Origin: an uncultured Lachnospiraceae bacterium
Lineage (GTDB): Bacteria > Bacillota > Clostridia > Lachnospirales > Lachnospiraceae
DNA length: 33,166 nucleotides
Direction of reading: 5' to 3'
Assembly: GCA_944381615.1 (NCBI GenBank)
Contig: CALWLT010000031.1
Coordinates: 1 to 33,166 of the forward strand
The first letter of the stretch is position 1; the number at the start of each line of letters is the position of its first letter. A program made the position numbers and the translations under genes. Under the pieces are notes generated by a model. The model made no database searches. It saw only the letters and a program-made list of their open reading frames with translations, and was not told where the DNA came from. Below are positions 16,036-25,802 of the stretch, piece by piece.

Positions 16036-17975
16036 TATCTGCCGGACGTTTCCTTCTGCTCCACCGGCCGGATGACCTTACCGTCGATCTCCCTGCGGAT
16101 CATGGCGATGAAATCCTCCAGTGCGCTGGAACCCTCGTCGCCCGCAAAGCGGCTGCGCACAGAAATGGTTCCTTCCTCCTCCTCTTTCTGGCCGACGACC
16201 AGCATGTAGGGGATCTTCTGCGTCTGCGCCTCGCGGATCTTATAGCCGATCTTTTCTGATCTCGTATCCAGCTCCGCGCGGATGCCGGCTTCATTTAATT
16301 TCTCCAGCACCCGTCTTCCGTACTCCGTATATTTGTCGGAGATCGGGAGGATCTTAACCTGCACCGGCGCCAGCCAGGTGGGGAAGGCGCCCGCGAAATG
16401 TTCGATCAGAATGCCGATAAAGCGCTCGATGGAACCGAAGGCCACGCGGTGGATCATGATCGGGCGGTGCTTCTCGCCGTCCGCTCCCGTGTACTCCAGC
16501 TCCAACCGCTGCGGAAGCTGGAAATCGAGCTGGATCGTGCCGCACTGCCAGGTCCTGCCGATGGAATCCTGCAGATGGAAATCGATCTTGGGCCCGTAGA
16601 ACGCGCCGTCGCCCTCGTTGATGACGTAGGGAAGCCCCAGCTCATCCAGCGCGGAGCGCAGGCCTTCCGTCGCCATCTCCCAGTCCTCGTCGCTTCCCAT
16701 GCTGTCCTCCGGCCGCGTGGACAGCTCCACATGATACTTGAAGCCGAACAGCGAATAGACCTCGTTGATCAGGTGCGCCACGCCCTTGATCTCGTCTTTA
16801 ATCTGCTCCGGCGTCATAAAGATATGCGCGTCGTCCTGCGTAAAGCAGCGAACCCGCATCAGGCCGTGCAGCTGGCCGGACTTCTCGTGGCGGTGCACCA
16901 GGCCCAGCTCGCCCATCCGCAGCGGCAGATCGCGGTAGGAACGCGGCTCGGACGCATAGACCAGCACGCCGCCCGGGCAGTTCATCGGCTTGATGGCATA
17001 ATCCTCTTCGTCGATGACCGTGGTGTACATGTTATTCTTGTAATGATCCCAGTGGCCGGAGGTCTCCCACAGGCTGCGGTTTAAGATAACCGGCGTGGAG
17101 ATCTCCACATAGCCGGCCCGGCGGTGAATCTCACGCCAGTAATCCAGCAGCGTATTCTTTAAAACCATCCCCTTCGGAAGGAAGAAGGGGAAGCCCGGGC
17201 CCGCGTCGTGCATCATGAACAGCCCCAGCTCCCGGCCGAGCTTGCGGTGATCGCGCTTTTTGGCCTCCTCCATCATGGTAATGTAATTATCCAGATCCTC
17301 TTTCGTGGCAAACGCCGTCGCGTAGATTCGGGTCAGCATCTTGTTCTTCTCGCTGCCCCTCCAGTACGCGCCCGCCAGGTTCATCAGCTTAAAGGCCTTG
17401 CCGACGCCCTTCGTGCTCATCAGGTGCGGGCCGGCGCAGAGATCCGTAAATTCTCCCTGGCTGTAGAAGCTGATCTCCGCCCCCTCCGGCAGATCCTCGA
17501 TCAGCTCCACCTTGTAGGGCTCTCCCTTCTCCTTCATAAACGCGATCGCCTCTTCCCTGGGCTTCGTAAAGCGCTCCAGCGGATAGCCCTCCTTGATGAT
17601 CTTCTTCATCTCCGCCTCAATCTTCGGCAGATCCTCCGCCGTCAGCGGCGAAGCCGGATCCACGTCATAGTAAAATCCGTCCGCGATCGAGGGGCCGATC
17701 GCCAGCTTCGTCTCCGGATACAGGCGCTTGACCGCCTGCGCCATCACATGGCTGGCCGTGTGGCGCAGCGCCGCCAGGCCCGCCGGATCCTTCGCCGTCA
17801 GGATATTCAGGCTGCAGTCGTGATCCAGCACCGTGCGCAGATCCACGCCCTCGCCGTCCACCTCGCCGAGGCAGGCCGCGCGGGCCAGGCCCTCGCTCAG
17901 ATCCTTCGCGATGTCAATGACCGCCATCGGATGATCGTATTCTCTTACAGAACCGTCTTTCAGCGTAATCTTCAT
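16035..17975 (-). CDS. thrS: Threonyl-tRNA synthetase
   Basis: Charges tRNA-Thr. The 646-residue protein has the full bacterial architecture: TGS domain (1-60), editing domain with HTASHVMAQ and the later CAGPH, class II catalytic core with motif 2 RHEKSGQLHGLMRVR, zinc ligands in MNCPGG and later HR/H positions, and an anticodon-binding C-terminal domain (VKILPISDKYTEYG). ATG 17975 (MKITLKDGS) has AAGGAGA 9 nt upstream; a longer open frame reaching 18131 would lie in the T-box terminator and is rejected. Expression is under T-box control by uncharged tRNA-Thr. Confidence 0.98.
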   Translation of the reverse strand: MKITLKDGSVREYDHPMAVIDIAKDLSEGLARAACLGEVDGEGVDLRTVLDHDCSLNILTAKDPAGLAALRHTASHVMAQAVKRLYPETKLAIGPSIADGFYYDVDPASPLTAEDLPKIEAEMKKIIKEGYPLERFTKPREEAIAFMKEKGEPYKVELIEDLPEGAEISFYSQGEFTDLCAGPHLMSTKGVGKAFKLMNLAGAYWRGSEKNKMLTRIYATAFATKEDLDNYITMMEEAKKRDHRKLGRELGLFMMHDAGPGFPFFLPKGMVLKNTLLDYWREIHRRAGYVEISTPVILNRSLWETSGHWDHYKNNMYTTVIDEEDYAIKPMNCPGGVLVYASEPRSYRDLPLRMGELGLVHRHEKSGQLHGLMRVRCFTQDDAHIFMTPEQIKDEIKGVAHLINEVYSLFGFKYHVELSTRPEDSMGSDEDWEMATEGLRSALDELGLPYVINEGDGAFYGPKIDFHLQDSIGRTWQCGTIQLDFQLPQRLELEYTGADGEKHRPIMIHRVAFGSIERFIGILIEHFAGAFPTWLAPVQVKILPISDKYTEYGRRVLEKLNEAGIRAELDTRSEKIGYKIREAQTQKIPYMLVVGQKEEEEGTISVRSRFAGDEGSSALEDFIAMIRREIDGKVIRPVEQKETSGR

Positions 17976-18082
17976 TTCTGTGTTCTCCTTCTCTCTGCTC
18001 TGTTTCTGCATTCCCGGCCTCCCGCGGCAGGCGGCCGCCTTCCCCGCCCGCCTTCGCGCGGCGGAAAAAACGTCCCGCTCCA

Positions 18083-18352
18083 CAAAAAATCCCCTGGTCT
18101 GCCTTCCGGCAGGCCAGGGGACGATTCTCATCGCGGTTCCACCCCGGGTTGAACGGATCCTTCGGATCCGAACCTCTCGTTCTGACGATAACGGAGTCGC
18201 CGTTCCCGATTAAGGGACGCTCAAAGCTGGTTTTCGGTACATTCCGCTGTAAGACGCTTCCACCGCCTGCGCCTCTCTCTGAACAGCCGTCCTGCCCTAC
18301 TCGTCTTCTCAACGCGTTTTCATCTCTGTTTCCCGGCCGTTTTCCGGCCGTT
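18083..18352 (-). promoter_or_regulatory. T-box riboswitch leader of thrS
   Basis: The T-box sequence GGGTGGAACCGCG is at 18144-18132 on the minus strand, followed by the terminator CCCCTGGCCTGCC-GGAA-GGCAGACCAGGGG and ATTTTTTG (to 18083). Upstream, stem I contains AGTAG and GAGAGAGGC elements and a candidate specifier ACC (Thr) at 18238-18236. Known mechanism: uncharged tRNA-Thr pairs with specifier and the UGGN bulge and stabilises the antiterminator. Confidence 0.95.
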
Positions 18353-18358
18353 TACTCG

Positions 18359-18386
18359 ATTATAGCATCTGCCCGTGTTTTGTCAA
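18359..18386 (-). promoter_or_regulatory. Sigma-A promoter of the thrS T-box transcript
   Basis: Minus strand TTGACA (18386-18381), 16-nt spacer, TATAAT (18364-18359) with an extended TGC; both hexamers match consensus perfectly. Confidence 0.92.
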
Positions 18387-18390
18387 GCGA

Positions 18391-18506
18391 TTTCAGGAAA
18401 CGGATTTCAGGAAGCTGCAGGAACAGGTTTCAGGAAGCAGAACGGGACGCGCCGGCCGTTTTCAAAATAGGAATCCCAGTCCCACAAATAGGAATCCCAG
18501 TCCCGC
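18391..18506. repeat. Clustered short repeats between thrS and ssrA
   Basis: TTTCAGGAA occurs at 18391, 18405 and 18428, and a 21-nt unit (core AAATAGGAATCCCAGTCCC) is duplicated head-to-tail at 18465-18485 and 18486-18506 with one mismatch. No gene is apparent here; the two flanking promoters diverge from this segment. Confidence 0.8.
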
Positions 18507-18516
18507 AAAAAAGAGA

Positions 18517-18545
18517 TTGACAGAATCAGAAATTCATAATATCAT
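18517..18545 (+). promoter_or_regulatory. Sigma-A promoter of ssrA
   Basis: TTGACA (18517-18522), 17-nt spacer, TATCAT (18540-18545). The start would be about 40 nt before the mature 5' end, leaving a leader for RNase P to remove. Confidence 0.8.
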
Positions 18546-18592
18546 AAAATGAAACGATTCCGGCAGATTTTGTCCGGCGGGATCGCAAATCA

Positions 18593-18934
18593 GGGGCAGT
18601 ACCGGTTTCGACAGGGATCATGCAGCTGGTGAAGCTATCCGCATGCGATGCGTTAAATGGCAAACTTAAAAATAAACGCTAACGATAGAAAATTAGCATA
18701 CGCTGCCTAATTTTGGCAGTTGTCGGCCTCAGGGCACTCACACGCTGAGAATCCGGCATCGATGATGTGAGAAACGATGGCGGGAGGGTTCCGGACCGCC
18801 AGGCGTATCAGGGACTACTGAAGTTCTGAGGGTGTCCGTTCCCGCAGGATGGAGGGAATGAAAAAGAATGGACTATGATAGTAGAAGAACAGGGAATTGG
18901 TTTTTGGACACGGGTTCAACTCCCGTCTGCTCCA
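18593..18934 (+). ncRNA. ssrA: Transfer-messenger RNA (tmRNA)
   Basis: Rescues stalled ribosomes by acting as tRNA-Ala and then as mRNA. The 5' end GGGGCAGTACCGGTTTCGAC pairs with the 3' end CTGCTCC plus discriminator A; the T-arm GGGTTCAACTCCC is present, and CCA is not encoded. The reading frame from GCA (18660) to TAA (18708-18710) encodes the degradation tag ANLKINANDRKLAYAA, whose LAYAA end suits recognition by ClpXP, itself encoded in this window. About 342 nt, one-piece form. Confidence 0.97.
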
Positions 18935-18940
18935 CTCGCA

Positions 18941-18993
18941 AACCCCTCTGAACGATCGGGACGCCGCCCGGTTTTCAGAGGGGTTCCTTTTTG
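18941..18993 (+). terminator. Terminator of ssrA
   Basis: AACCCCTCTGAA ... TTCAGAGGGGTT closing stem followed by CCTTTTTG, beginning 7 nt after the tmRNA end. Confidence 0.9.
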
Positions 18994-19050
18994 TCCTTTC
19001 AGCGGCGTTTCTTTGGGGATTGTCAGAAAAATCCCTTCCTGGATTGCGGA

Positions 19051-19079
19051 TGGACAAACCGATCGGGCGGCGCTATAAT
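19051..19079 (+). promoter_or_regulatory. Sigma-A promoter of the MATE gene
   Basis: TGGACA (19051-19056), 17-nt spacer, TATAAT (19074-19079), 40 nt before the start codon. Confidence 0.82.
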
Positions 19080-19118
19080 GAACAGATAAACAGCAGAACG
19101 GATAAAGGAGCGCACCCC

Positions 19119-20507
19119 ATGGCACCCAATGAGACGGCAAAAAATGATTTTTCCCGCGGAAGCGTGGTCGGGAACATTATGAATCTGGCCATTCCCATGA
19201 CGCTGGCCCAGCTGATCAACGTGCTTTACAACGTCGTCGACCGCATTTACATCGGCCGGATCCCCCAGCAGTCGGATCTGGCGCTGACCGGGATCGGGCT
19301 CTGCCTCCCGATCATCACGCTCGTCTCCGCCTTCGCCAACCTGTTCGGCATGGGCGGCGCCCCGCTGTGCTCGATCGAGCGCGGCCGCGGCAACCTGGAG
19401 GAGGCGGAGAAAATCATGGGCAACTCGTTCCTCCTGATGATGGGCGCGGGCGTGATCCTGACCGCGCTGTGCCTTCTCCTGCGCCGTCCCATGCTGTACC
19501 TGTTCGGCGCCAGCGACGCGACGTACCCCTACGCCGATTCCTATATTACCATCTATCTGCTGGGCAGCCTCTTCGTCATGGTCGGCCTCGGCATGAACAG
19601 CTTCATCAATTCCCAGGGCTTTGGCCGCACCGGCATGATGACCGTTCTCCTGGGCGCGGTTACCAACCTGATCCTCGATCCCATTTTTATCTTTGTCTTT
19701 CACATGGGCGTGCAGGGAGCCGCGCTGGCCACTGTCCTCTCCCAGTTCCTCTCCGCGCTCTGGATCCTGCGCTTTCTGACCGGGGACCGTGCGATCCTGC
19801 GGCTTCGCCGCTCCTGCTTGCGTCTCAGCCTGCGCCGCGTAAAATCCATCGTCTCCCTGGGGCTTTCCGGTTTTACCATGTCCATTACCAACAGCACAGT
19901 ACAGATCATGTGCAACGCCACCCTGCAGTCCTGGGGCGGCGATCTGTACGTCGGCGTCATGACGGTTTTAAACTCCGTGCGCGAGATCGCCGTCCTGCCC
20001 GTAAACGGCCTGACGCAGAGCGCGCAGCCGATCCTCGGCTACAATTACGGGGCGCATGAGTACGGCCGCGTCAAGCAGGCCATCGTCTTTACCTCCGTCA
20101 TCTCCATCCTCTATACGACCGGCATCTGGCTGCTGATCCACGGCTTCCCGGAATTTTTCATCCGCATCTTTAACGAAGAGCCTCATCTGATCGAGGCCGG
20201 CGTCCCCGCCATACGGCTCTATTTCTTCGGTTTTTTCATGATGTCGCTGCAGTTCGCCGGGCAGTCCGTCTTCGTCGGCCTGGGCCGGGCAAAGAACGCG
20301 GTGTTCTTCTCGATCTTCCGCAAGGTCGTGATCGTCGTGCCGCTGACTATCCTGCTCCCGTTCGCCGGGCTGGGAACGGACGGCGTCTTTCTTGCCGAGC
20401 CCGTCTCCAATTTCATCGGCGGAACCGCCTGCTTTGCGACCATGCTGCTTACGGTGTGGCCGCAGATGACCCGTCTTCAGGCGGATCAGACGCCGCCCCG
20501 GAGCTGA
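19119..20507 (+). CDS. MATE family efflux transporter
   Basis: Integral membrane antiporter of the multidrug and toxin extrusion family, expelling organic cations or other compounds with Na+ or H+ exchange; substrate unknown. The 462-residue protein has about twelve hydrophobic segments in two halves. The first half begins IMNLAIPMTLAQLINVLYNV with DRIYIGR, a MATE hallmark; NLFGMGGAPL and the second-half LPVNGLTQSAQPILGYNYGA are also typical. ATG 19119 follows AAAGGAG; upstream in-frame codons lie within tmRNA and its terminator. The last 59 nt overlap the convergent engB gene. Confidence 0.93.
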   Translation: MAPNETAKNDFSRGSVVGNIMNLAIPMTLAQLINVLYNVVDRIYIGRIPQQSDLALTGIGLCLPIITLVSAFANLFGMGGAPLCSIERGRGNLEEAEKIMGNSFLLMMGAGVILTALCLLLRRPMLYLFGASDATYPYADSYITIYLLGSLFVMVGLGMNSFINSQGFGRTGMMTVLLGAVTNLILDPIFIFVFHMGVQGAALATVLSQFLSALWILRFLTGDRAILRLRRSCLRLSLRRVKSIVSLGLSGFTMSITNSTVQIMCNATLQSWGGDLYVGVMTVLNSVREIAVLPVNGLTQSAQPILGYNYGAHEYGRVKQAIVFTSVISILYTTGIWLLIHGFPEFFIRIFNEEPHLIEAGVPAIRLYFFGFFMMSLQFAGQSVFVGLGRAKNAVFFSIFRKVVIVVPLTILLPFAGLGTDGVFLAEPVSNFIGGTACFATMLLTVWPQMTRLQADQTPPRS

Positions 20508-21102
20508 GCTCCGGCTTTTCCTCCAGCCTCTCCTCAATCAGGCTCCAGATCTCGTCGCGCCCCTGTTTCGTCTGCGCCGAAAACGGGATCAGGACCGTTC
20601 CGGGCTGTGCGCCCAGCCCGGTCCGCACCATCTTCAGCTGCTTTGCCAGCTGGCTGCGCTTGATTTTATCTGCCTTGGTGGCGATCAGCACGGGGGAAAA
20701 TCCCTGGCTGACAATCCACTCATACATCATCCGGTCATTCTCCGACGGCTCGTGGCGGATGTCGATCAGGAGGAACACGCAGCGCAGCATCCGCGACCGG
20801 TGGAGATACCGCTCGACCATCTTCCCCCACTCGGCCTTTACCTCCACGCTGGCCCGCGCGTAGCCGTAACCGGGCAGATCCACGTAGTAAAACGCGCCGT
20901 TGACGCGGTAATAGTTGATGGTCTGCGTCTTGCCCGGCTGCGACGAGGTGCGGGCGTACGACTTCCGGTTGATCAGCGCGTTAATCAGCGACGACTTCCC
21001 CACGTTGGATTTGCCGGCAAAGGCAAATTCCGGCTGCGTATTCTCCGGCAGGCGGCTGCTGACGCCGCACACCGTCTCCAGATTCACACTGCGAATAATC
21101 AT
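20449..21102 (-). CDS. engB: Ribosome biogenesis GTP-binding protein (EngB/YsxC/YihA)
   Basis: Essential GTPase needed for late 50S subunit assembly. In 217 residues: P-loop GKSNVGKS (residues 30-37), switch region SSQPGKTQTINYY, G3 DLPGYGYA, G4 TKADK. The last ~20 residues (Ser/Pro/Glu-rich) exceed the core fold and are encoded opposite the MATE gene 3' end. Its ATG overlaps the lon TGA (ATGA), an arrangement (lon-engB) frequently conserved in Firmicutes and suggesting translational coupling. Confidence 0.95.
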   Translation of the reverse strand: MIIRSVNLETVCGVSSRLPENTQPEFAFAGKSNVGKSSLINALINRKSYARTSSQPGKTQTINYYRVNGAFYYVDLPGYGYARASVEVKAEWGKMVERYLHRSRMLRCVFLLIDIRHEPSENDRMMYEWIVSQGFSPVLIATKADKIKRSQLAKQLKMVRTGLGAQPGTVLIPFSAQTKQGRDEIWSLIEERLEEKPELSSGAASDPPEDGSSAATP

Positions 21103-23657
21103 GCCTCCTGCTCCTTCTTTGCGGCCGGTTTCCTGCCGGCGGCTGTCTGCGTCTTTTCTTCTGCCTCTTCCCCGGCGGACGTCCGTGCCTCTTTCTCTTT
21201 CCCGGCGGCCGTCCGCGCTTCTTTCTCTTTCCCGGTGGCCGTCCGCGCCTCTTTTTCCTTCCCGGCGGCCGTCCGCGCCTCTTTTTCCTTTTCGGCGGCC
21301 GTCTTCCTGCCGGGGCGCTTCTTTTTCCCGGCTCCGCTCTCCTCCGGCACAAATGCCCGCTGAATCACCTCGTCCATCTTTGAGACGTAGACAATCTCCA
21401 GCCCCTCTGTAATCTCCTTTGAGAGTTCCTCCACGTCGGGCCGGTTTTTCGCCGGGACCAGAACCGTGGCGACATGGGCCATCCGGGCCGCCAGAAGCTT
21501 TTCCTTCAGTCCCCCGATCATCAGCACGCGCCCCCGCAGGGTAATCTCTCCCGTCATGGCGAGCAGGCCGCGCACCTTTTGTCCCGTTACCGCCGAAAGC
21601 ATGGCCGTCGCCATGGTAATCCCGGCCGAGGGGCCGTCCTTGGGCACCGCGCCCTCGGGAATATGAATATGAAGATCGTGCGTCTCAAAAAAGTCTTCCG
21701 CAACGCCGTAGGAGGACGAGGCCGAGCGCACATAGGTCAGCGCCGTCTGCGCCGATTCCTTCATCACGTCGCCCATCTGTCCCGTCAGCTGAAGGTTCCC
21801 CTTGCCCGGCATCACGTTGACTTCGATCTCCAGCGTATCGCCGCCCACGCTGGTCCAGGCCAGGCCGCGGACGATCCCGATCTGCGGCTCGGGATCCGCA
21901 TCCTCAAACAGAAGCTTCTCCCGCCCCAGATATTTCTCCAGGCTCTTTTCCGTCACGCGCACGCGCTTTTTGTCATGCTCCAGGATCTCTCTGGCCGTCT
22001 TGCGGCAGATATCGCCGATGCGCCGTTCCAGGCTGCGCACGCCGGCCTCACGGGTGTAATTGTGAATGATCGCCCGCAGGGCCCCGTCGGAGATCGAGAG
22101 CTGCTTTTCTGTCAGCCCGTTTTTCTCCATCTGCTTCCGGATGAGATATTCTTTTCCGATATGGAATTTTTCATTCTCCGTGTAGCTGTCGATCTCGATG
22201 AGCTCCATCCGGTCCAGAAGCGGACCGGGAATGGTCTGCGTCGTGTTGGCGGTAGCGATAAACAAAACCTCCGACAAATCCAGGGGAAGCTCGATGTAAT
22301 GATCCCGGAAGTACACGTTCTGCTCGCTGTCCAGCACCTCCAGAAGCGCGGACGCCGTATCGCCCCGCCAGTCGCTGCTGACCTTGTCGATCTCATCCAG
22401 CAGCATCAGCGGGTTGCTGACGCCGGCATGGCGGATCCCTTCCACGATCCGCCCCGGCATCGCGCCCACATAGGTCTTGCGGTGTCCCCGGATCTCCGCC
22501 TCATCGTGCACGCCCCCCAGGCTGATGCGCACATACTTTTTCCCCAGCGCCCGCGCGATCGAGCGCGCGATGGACGTTTTGCCCGTTCCGGGCGGCCCGA
22601 CCAGACAGAGGATGGGACTCGTCCCCTTCTTTGTCAGGATCCGCACCGCCAGATACTCCAGAATCCGCTCCTTGACCTTCGTGAGGCCATAGTGATCCGC
22701 CTCCAGGATCTCCCGGGCGCGGCGCAGATCCGTATTATCCTGCGTCTTTTTGTTCCAGGGGAGCTCCAGCACCGTCTCCAGATAGCTGCGCAGCACATTG
22801 GCGTCCTGGCTCCCGGCCGGCATGTGCTCAAAGCGCCCAATCTCCTTTTCGATCCGCTCCCGGATCTCCTGCGAGACCTCCAGCGCCGCCAGCTCCTCCC
22901 GGAACTGATCGGCGTCCGAGGCGGGGCTTTCCTCGCCCAGCTCCTCCCGGATGACCCGCATCTGCTCCCGCAGGATATAATCTCTCTGATTCTTGTCGAT
23001 CGCCGTCTTTACCTTGCCCTGAAAATCCTTCTTGACGCGGTAAACCTCCGTCTCCGTCAGGATCAGCTGCAGCTCCGTCTCATACAGCGCGCTCAGCGTG
23101 CCGCACTCCAGCAGGCGCTGCCTGGCCTCATAGCTCCACGGAAACTGAATCGCAATCTGCTCTGTCAGCTCCTCCATGGAGGGGATCGCCAGCAGCGCGC
23201 CGAGAAATTCCTTCCCCGCCGCGGCGTTCAGCTTCCCGTACTCAACCAGGTTCTCCCGAAGAATCCGCCCCATGGCCTCCTTCTCGATCTCGCTCAGATC
23301 GTCCCCGACCGGATCCAAGATCTCCAGCTCCGCCGTATCGTACGTCTCCCCGGAGGCGAGGCGCAGCATCCGCGCCCGCTCCCGCCCCTCTACCGTGACC
23401 CGGATCATGCCGCCCGGCATCTTGACCAGCTGTCTGACAAACCCGATCGTCCCGACGGAAAACAGCCCGTCCATCCCGGGCGTCATCTCGCTCAGATCCT
23501 TCTGCGCCACCAGAAACACCTGCTGATCGCCGGTCATCGCCCGCTCCACCGCGGCGACGGATTTTCCCCTTATGATATCAAAATTTACCGTCATCTGCGG
23601 CAGCACGGTCAGGCCGCGCAGCGCTATCACTGGTATTCTCTGATTCTTATCCTCCAT
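21099..23657 (-). CDS. lon: ATP-dependent protease Lon with a repetitive C-terminal tail
   Basis: Cytosolic AAA+ serine protease that removes misfolded and regulatory proteins. 852 residues: N-terminal substrate domain (1-205), coiled-coil segment, AAA+ module with Walker A GPPGTGKT and LLDEIDKVS, and protease domain with Ser in PKDGPSAG (about 675) and Lys in GGLKEKLLA. Typical Lon ends soon after the IQRAFVPEE segment; here about 75 further residues follow, Lys/Glu/Ala-rich, including four 10-residue repeats of the type [13 protein letters not shown] 23657 has GGGAGG close upstream. Separated from clpX by a terminator-like hairpin; overlaps engB by 4 nt. Confidence 0.97.
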   Translation of the reverse strand: MEDKNQRIPVIALRGLTVLPQMTVNFDIIRGKSVAAVERAMTGDQQVFLVAQKDLSEMTPGMDGLFSVGTIGFVRQLVKMPGGMIRVTVEGRERARMLRLASGETYDTAELEILDPVGDDLSEIEKEAMGRILRENLVEYGKLNAAAGKEFLGALLAIPSMEELTEQIAIQFPWSYEARQRLLECGTLSALYETELQLILTETEVYRVKKDFQGKVKTAIDKNQRDYILREQMRVIREELGEESPASDADQFREELAALEVSQEIRERIEKEIGRFEHMPAGSQDANVLRSYLETVLELPWNKKTQDNTDLRRAREILEADHYGLTKVKERILEYLAVRILTKKGTSPILCLVGPPGTGKTSIARSIARALGKKYVRISLGGVHDEAEIRGHRKTYVGAMPGRIVEGIRHAGVSNPLMLLDEIDKVSSDWRGDTASALLEVLDSEQNVYFRDHYIELPLDLSEVLFIATANTTQTIPGPLLDRMELIEIDSYTENEKFHIGKEYLIRKQMEKNGLTEKQLSISDGALRAIIHNYTREAGVRSLERRIGDICRKTAREILEHDKKRVRVTEKSLEKYLGREKLLFEDADPEPQIGIVRGLAWTSVGGDTLEIEVNVMPGKGNLQLTGQMGDVMKESAQTALTYVRSASSSYGVAEDFFETHDLHIHIPEGAVPKDGPSAGITMATAMLSAVTGQKVRGLLAMTGEITLRGRVLMIGGLKEKLLAARMAHVATVLVPAKNRPDVEELSKEITEGLEIVYVSKMDEVIQRAFVPEESGAGKKKRPGRKTAAEKEKEARTAAGKEKEARTATGKEKEARTAAGKEKEARTSAGEEAEEKTQTAAGRKPAAKKEQEA
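21181..21300. repeat. Minisatellite, four tandem 30-nt units in the lon tail
   Basis: Units at 21181, 21211, 21241 and 21271, each exactly 30 nt, beginning GTCCG and ending CGGCC on the plus strand, differing at a few sites. On the minus strand they encode a 10-residue repeat in frame with lon. Confidence 0.95.
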
Positions 23658-23686
23658 CTTCTGCCTCCCGATGCGGAGGGATCCGC

Positions 23687-23730
23687 AAAAAGGGATCTGT
23701 AAAATGACACGCCATCTTACAAATCCCTTC
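23687..23730 (-). terminator. Intrinsic terminator between clpX and lon
   Basis: Minus strand AAGGGATTTGTAA ... TTTACAGATCCCTT followed by TTT; 12-13 bp with one mismatch. A small GCGGA-TCCC-TCCGC hairpin follows just ahead of the lon ribosome site. This suggests that lon is partly uncoupled from clpX. Confidence 0.65.
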
Positions 23731-23768
23731 CCGCTGCCGGTACAAACGCCCGGAATTCTCCCTTTTTC

Positions 23769-25070
23769 TTATGCAATCTCGCCTGTCTTATCTTTCTTCA
23801 TCCGCCCCGTAAAGGACTTGCGGGGAACGGTATTGTCCCGGTAGACCAGCTCCGGCTCGCTTGCGCCGTCCACCACGTCTTTCGTGATGGTGCAGATGCC
23901 GATCGTCGAATCCGACGGGATCTCGTACATCACGTCCATCATGATCGCTTCCATAATGGAACGCAGGCCTCTGGCGCCGGTCTTGCGCTCGACCGCCATG
24001 TGCGCGATCTCCTTTAACGCGTCCTCCGTAAATTCCAGCTTGACGCCGTCCATATCCAGCAGCGCCTGATACTGCTTCATCAGCGCGTTCTTCGGCTCCG
24101 TCAGGATCCGGATCAGCGCGTCCTCCGTCAGCGTCTCCAGCGCCACCGTGATCGGCACGCGGCCGATAAACTCCGGAATCAGCCCGAACTTCGTCAGATC
24201 CTGCGGCATAACCTGCTTTAAGAGCTCGTCGATCTCCTGATTTTTGCGATCCACAATCTCCGAATTAAAGCCGATGGAACCGGCGCCCAGGCGGCTGTCG
24301 ATGATCTTCTCCAGCCCGTCGAACGCGCCGCCGCAGATGAAGAGGATGTTCGTCGTATCGATCTGGATCAGCTCCTGCTGCGGGTGCTTTCTCCCTCCCT
24401 GTGGCGGCACGCTGGCCACCGTGCCCTCCAGAATTTTGAGCAGCGCCTGCTGAACGCCCTCGCCCGACACGTCGCGGGTAATCGAGACGTTCTCCGACTT
24501 CTTCGTGATCTTGTCGATCTCGTCGATGTAGATGATTCCGTATTCCGCCTTGTTGACGTCGTAATCCGCCGCCTGGATGATCTTCAACAGGATGTTCTCC
24601 ACATCCTCGCCCACGTAGCCGGCCTCCGTCAGCGTCGTCGCGTCAGCGATGGCAAAGGGAACGTTCAGGATCTTCGCCAGCGTCTGCGCCAGATACGTCT
24701 TGCCGGATCCGGTGGGCCCCAGCATCAGGATGTTGCTCTTCTGCAGCTCGATATCCTGCGCCGGCTTCGACGTGATGCGCTTATAATGATTGTATACCGC
24801 TACGGACAGCACCTTCTTGGCTTCGTCCTGCCCGATCACGTACTCGTCTAAAAATTCCTTGATTTCCTTCGGCTTTAACAGATTGATCCCGCTGAAATCC
24901 GGCCCCTTCTCGTTCTGGTCGGCAAATTCCTCCTCCAGTATCTCCGCGCACAGCTCGATGCAGTCGTCGCAGATGTAAACGTTATCCGAACCGGCGATCA
25001 GCTTCCTTACCTGATCCTGTGTTTTGCCGCAAAATGAGCAGCGAATCTTATCGTCCGTCCTGCCTGGCAT
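23769..25070 (-). CDS. clpX: ATP-dependent Clp protease ATP-binding subunit ClpX
   Basis: AAA+ unfoldase that feeds substrates, including tmRNA-tagged proteins, to ClpP. 433 residues with the N-terminal zinc domain (C11, C14, C34, C37), Walker [13 protein letters not shown] near residue 118, Walker [11 protein letters not shown], and the pore loop [10 protein letters not shown]. The ClpP-contacting IGF-type loop region lies around [11 protein letters not shown] and neighbours. It follows clpP by 24 nt, forming the standard clpP-clpX pair. Confidence 0.98.
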   Translation of the reverse strand: MPGRTDDKIRCSFCGKTQDQVRKLIAGSDNVYICDDCIELCAEILEEEFADQNEKGPDFSGINLLKPKEIKEFLDEYVIGQDEAKKVLSVAVYNHYKRITSKPAQDIELQKSNILMLGPTGSGKTYLAQTLAKILNVPFAIADATTLTEAGYVGEDVENILLKIIQAADYDVNKAEYGIIYIDEIDKITKKSENVSITRDVSGEGVQQALLKILEGTVASVPPQGGRKHPQQELIQIDTTNILFICGGAFDGLEKIIDSRLGAGSIGFNSEIVDRKNQEIDELLKQVMPQDLTKFGLIPEFIGRVPITVALETLTEDALIRILTEPKNALMKQYQALLDMDGVKLEFTEDALKEIAHMAVERKTGARGLRSIMEAIMMDVMYEIPSDSTIGICTITKDVVDGASEPELVYRDNTVPRKSFTGRMKKDKTGEIA

Positions 25071-25094
25071 ATCTCCACCTCAATCCTTTCAGGC

Positions 25095-25676
25095 TCAGTG
25101 CTTCGTGAGAACACTGTCGATCAGGCCGTATTCCACCGCTTCCTGGGCCGTCATATAATTGTCACGCTCCGTATCGCGCTCGATGACCTCGTAGGGCTGG
25201 CCCGTGTTGGCCGCCAGGATCTCATTCAGGCGCTTCTTCGTCTGCAGAATCTTCTCCGCCACAATCTTAATCTCCGTCGCCTGCCCCTGCGCGCCGCCGG
25301 AGGGCTGATGGATCATGACCTCCGAGTTGGGGAGCGCATAGCGTTTCCCCTTCGCGCCGCCGGCCAGAAGGAACGCTCCCATGCTGGCCGCCATGCCCAG
25401 GCAGATTGTGGACACGTCGCACTTGATGTAATTCATCGTATCGTAGATGGCCAGGCCCGCCGACACCGAGCCGCCCGGGCTGTTGATATAAAGGTTGATA
25501 TCCTTGTTGGGATCCTCCGCTTCCAGAAACAGAAGCTGCGCCACCACCAGGCTGGCCGTCACATCCGTCACTTCTTCTCCGAGGAAAATAATCCGGTCCT
25601 TTAAAAGCCGGGAATAGATGTCATAGGTCCGCTCTCCCCGGCTGGTCGATTCAAGGACATAAGGTACTAAACTCAT
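25095..25676 (-). CDS. clpP: ATP-dependent Clp protease proteolytic subunit ClpP
   Basis: Serine peptidase that assembles as a double heptameric barrel with ClpX. 193 residues, full length, with catalytic Ser98 (GMAASMG), His123 (MIHQP) and Asp172 (TERDNYM). The N-terminal [15 protein letters not shown] fits the usual processed start. An AGGAAGCAGC ribosome site precedes ATG 25676. The gap to tig holds two tandem hairpins but no CtsR-like heptad repeat that I could find. Confidence 0.98.
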   Translation of the reverse strand: MSLVPYVLESTSRGERTYDIYSRLLKDRIIFLGEEVTDVTASLVVAQLLFLEAEDPNKDINLYINSPGGSVSAGLAIYDTMNYIKCDVSTICLGMAASMGAFLLAGGAKGKRYALPNSEVMIHQPSGGAQGQATEIKIVAEKILQTKKRLNEILAANTGQPYEVIERDTERDNYMTAQEAVEYGLIDSVLTKH

Positions 25677-25717
25677 GCTGCTTCCTCCCGTCTTATCCGC
25701 TCACACATGGCACGAAA

Positions 25718-25802
25718 GGAATGTTGCAAAATGCAGTCCCGGCCTTTTGCAGCATTCCCTCCCGCCGTCAGAGGGGCATTGAACCCGTGTTTCAACGCCC
25801 CT
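25718..25802. repeat. Two tandem long inverted repeats between tig and clpP
   Basis: Arms GGAATG-TGCAAAA / TTTTGCA-CATTCC (25718-25758) and AGGGGCATTGAA / TTCAACGCCCCT (25772-25802). Each forms a 12-14 bp stem on either strand; neither has a long T-run, so they may be weak terminators, RNA stabilisers or processing sites. Confidence 0.75.

Noticed and set aside
17976..18131. Upstream extension of thrS
   Set aside because: The region is the T-box terminator and antiterminator, not coding.
18897..19118. Upstream extension of the MATE frame
   Set aside because: It would begin inside tmRNA and cross its terminator; ATG 19119 has promoter and ribosome site at proper distances.
21474..23702. Very long open frame on the plus strand opposite lon (and similar ones opposite rpoD, the TGS kinase and clpX)
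   Set aside because: They mirror the codon structure of confidently identified genes in GC-rich DNA, lack ribosome sites and give Arg/Pro/His-rich proteins unlike any family.
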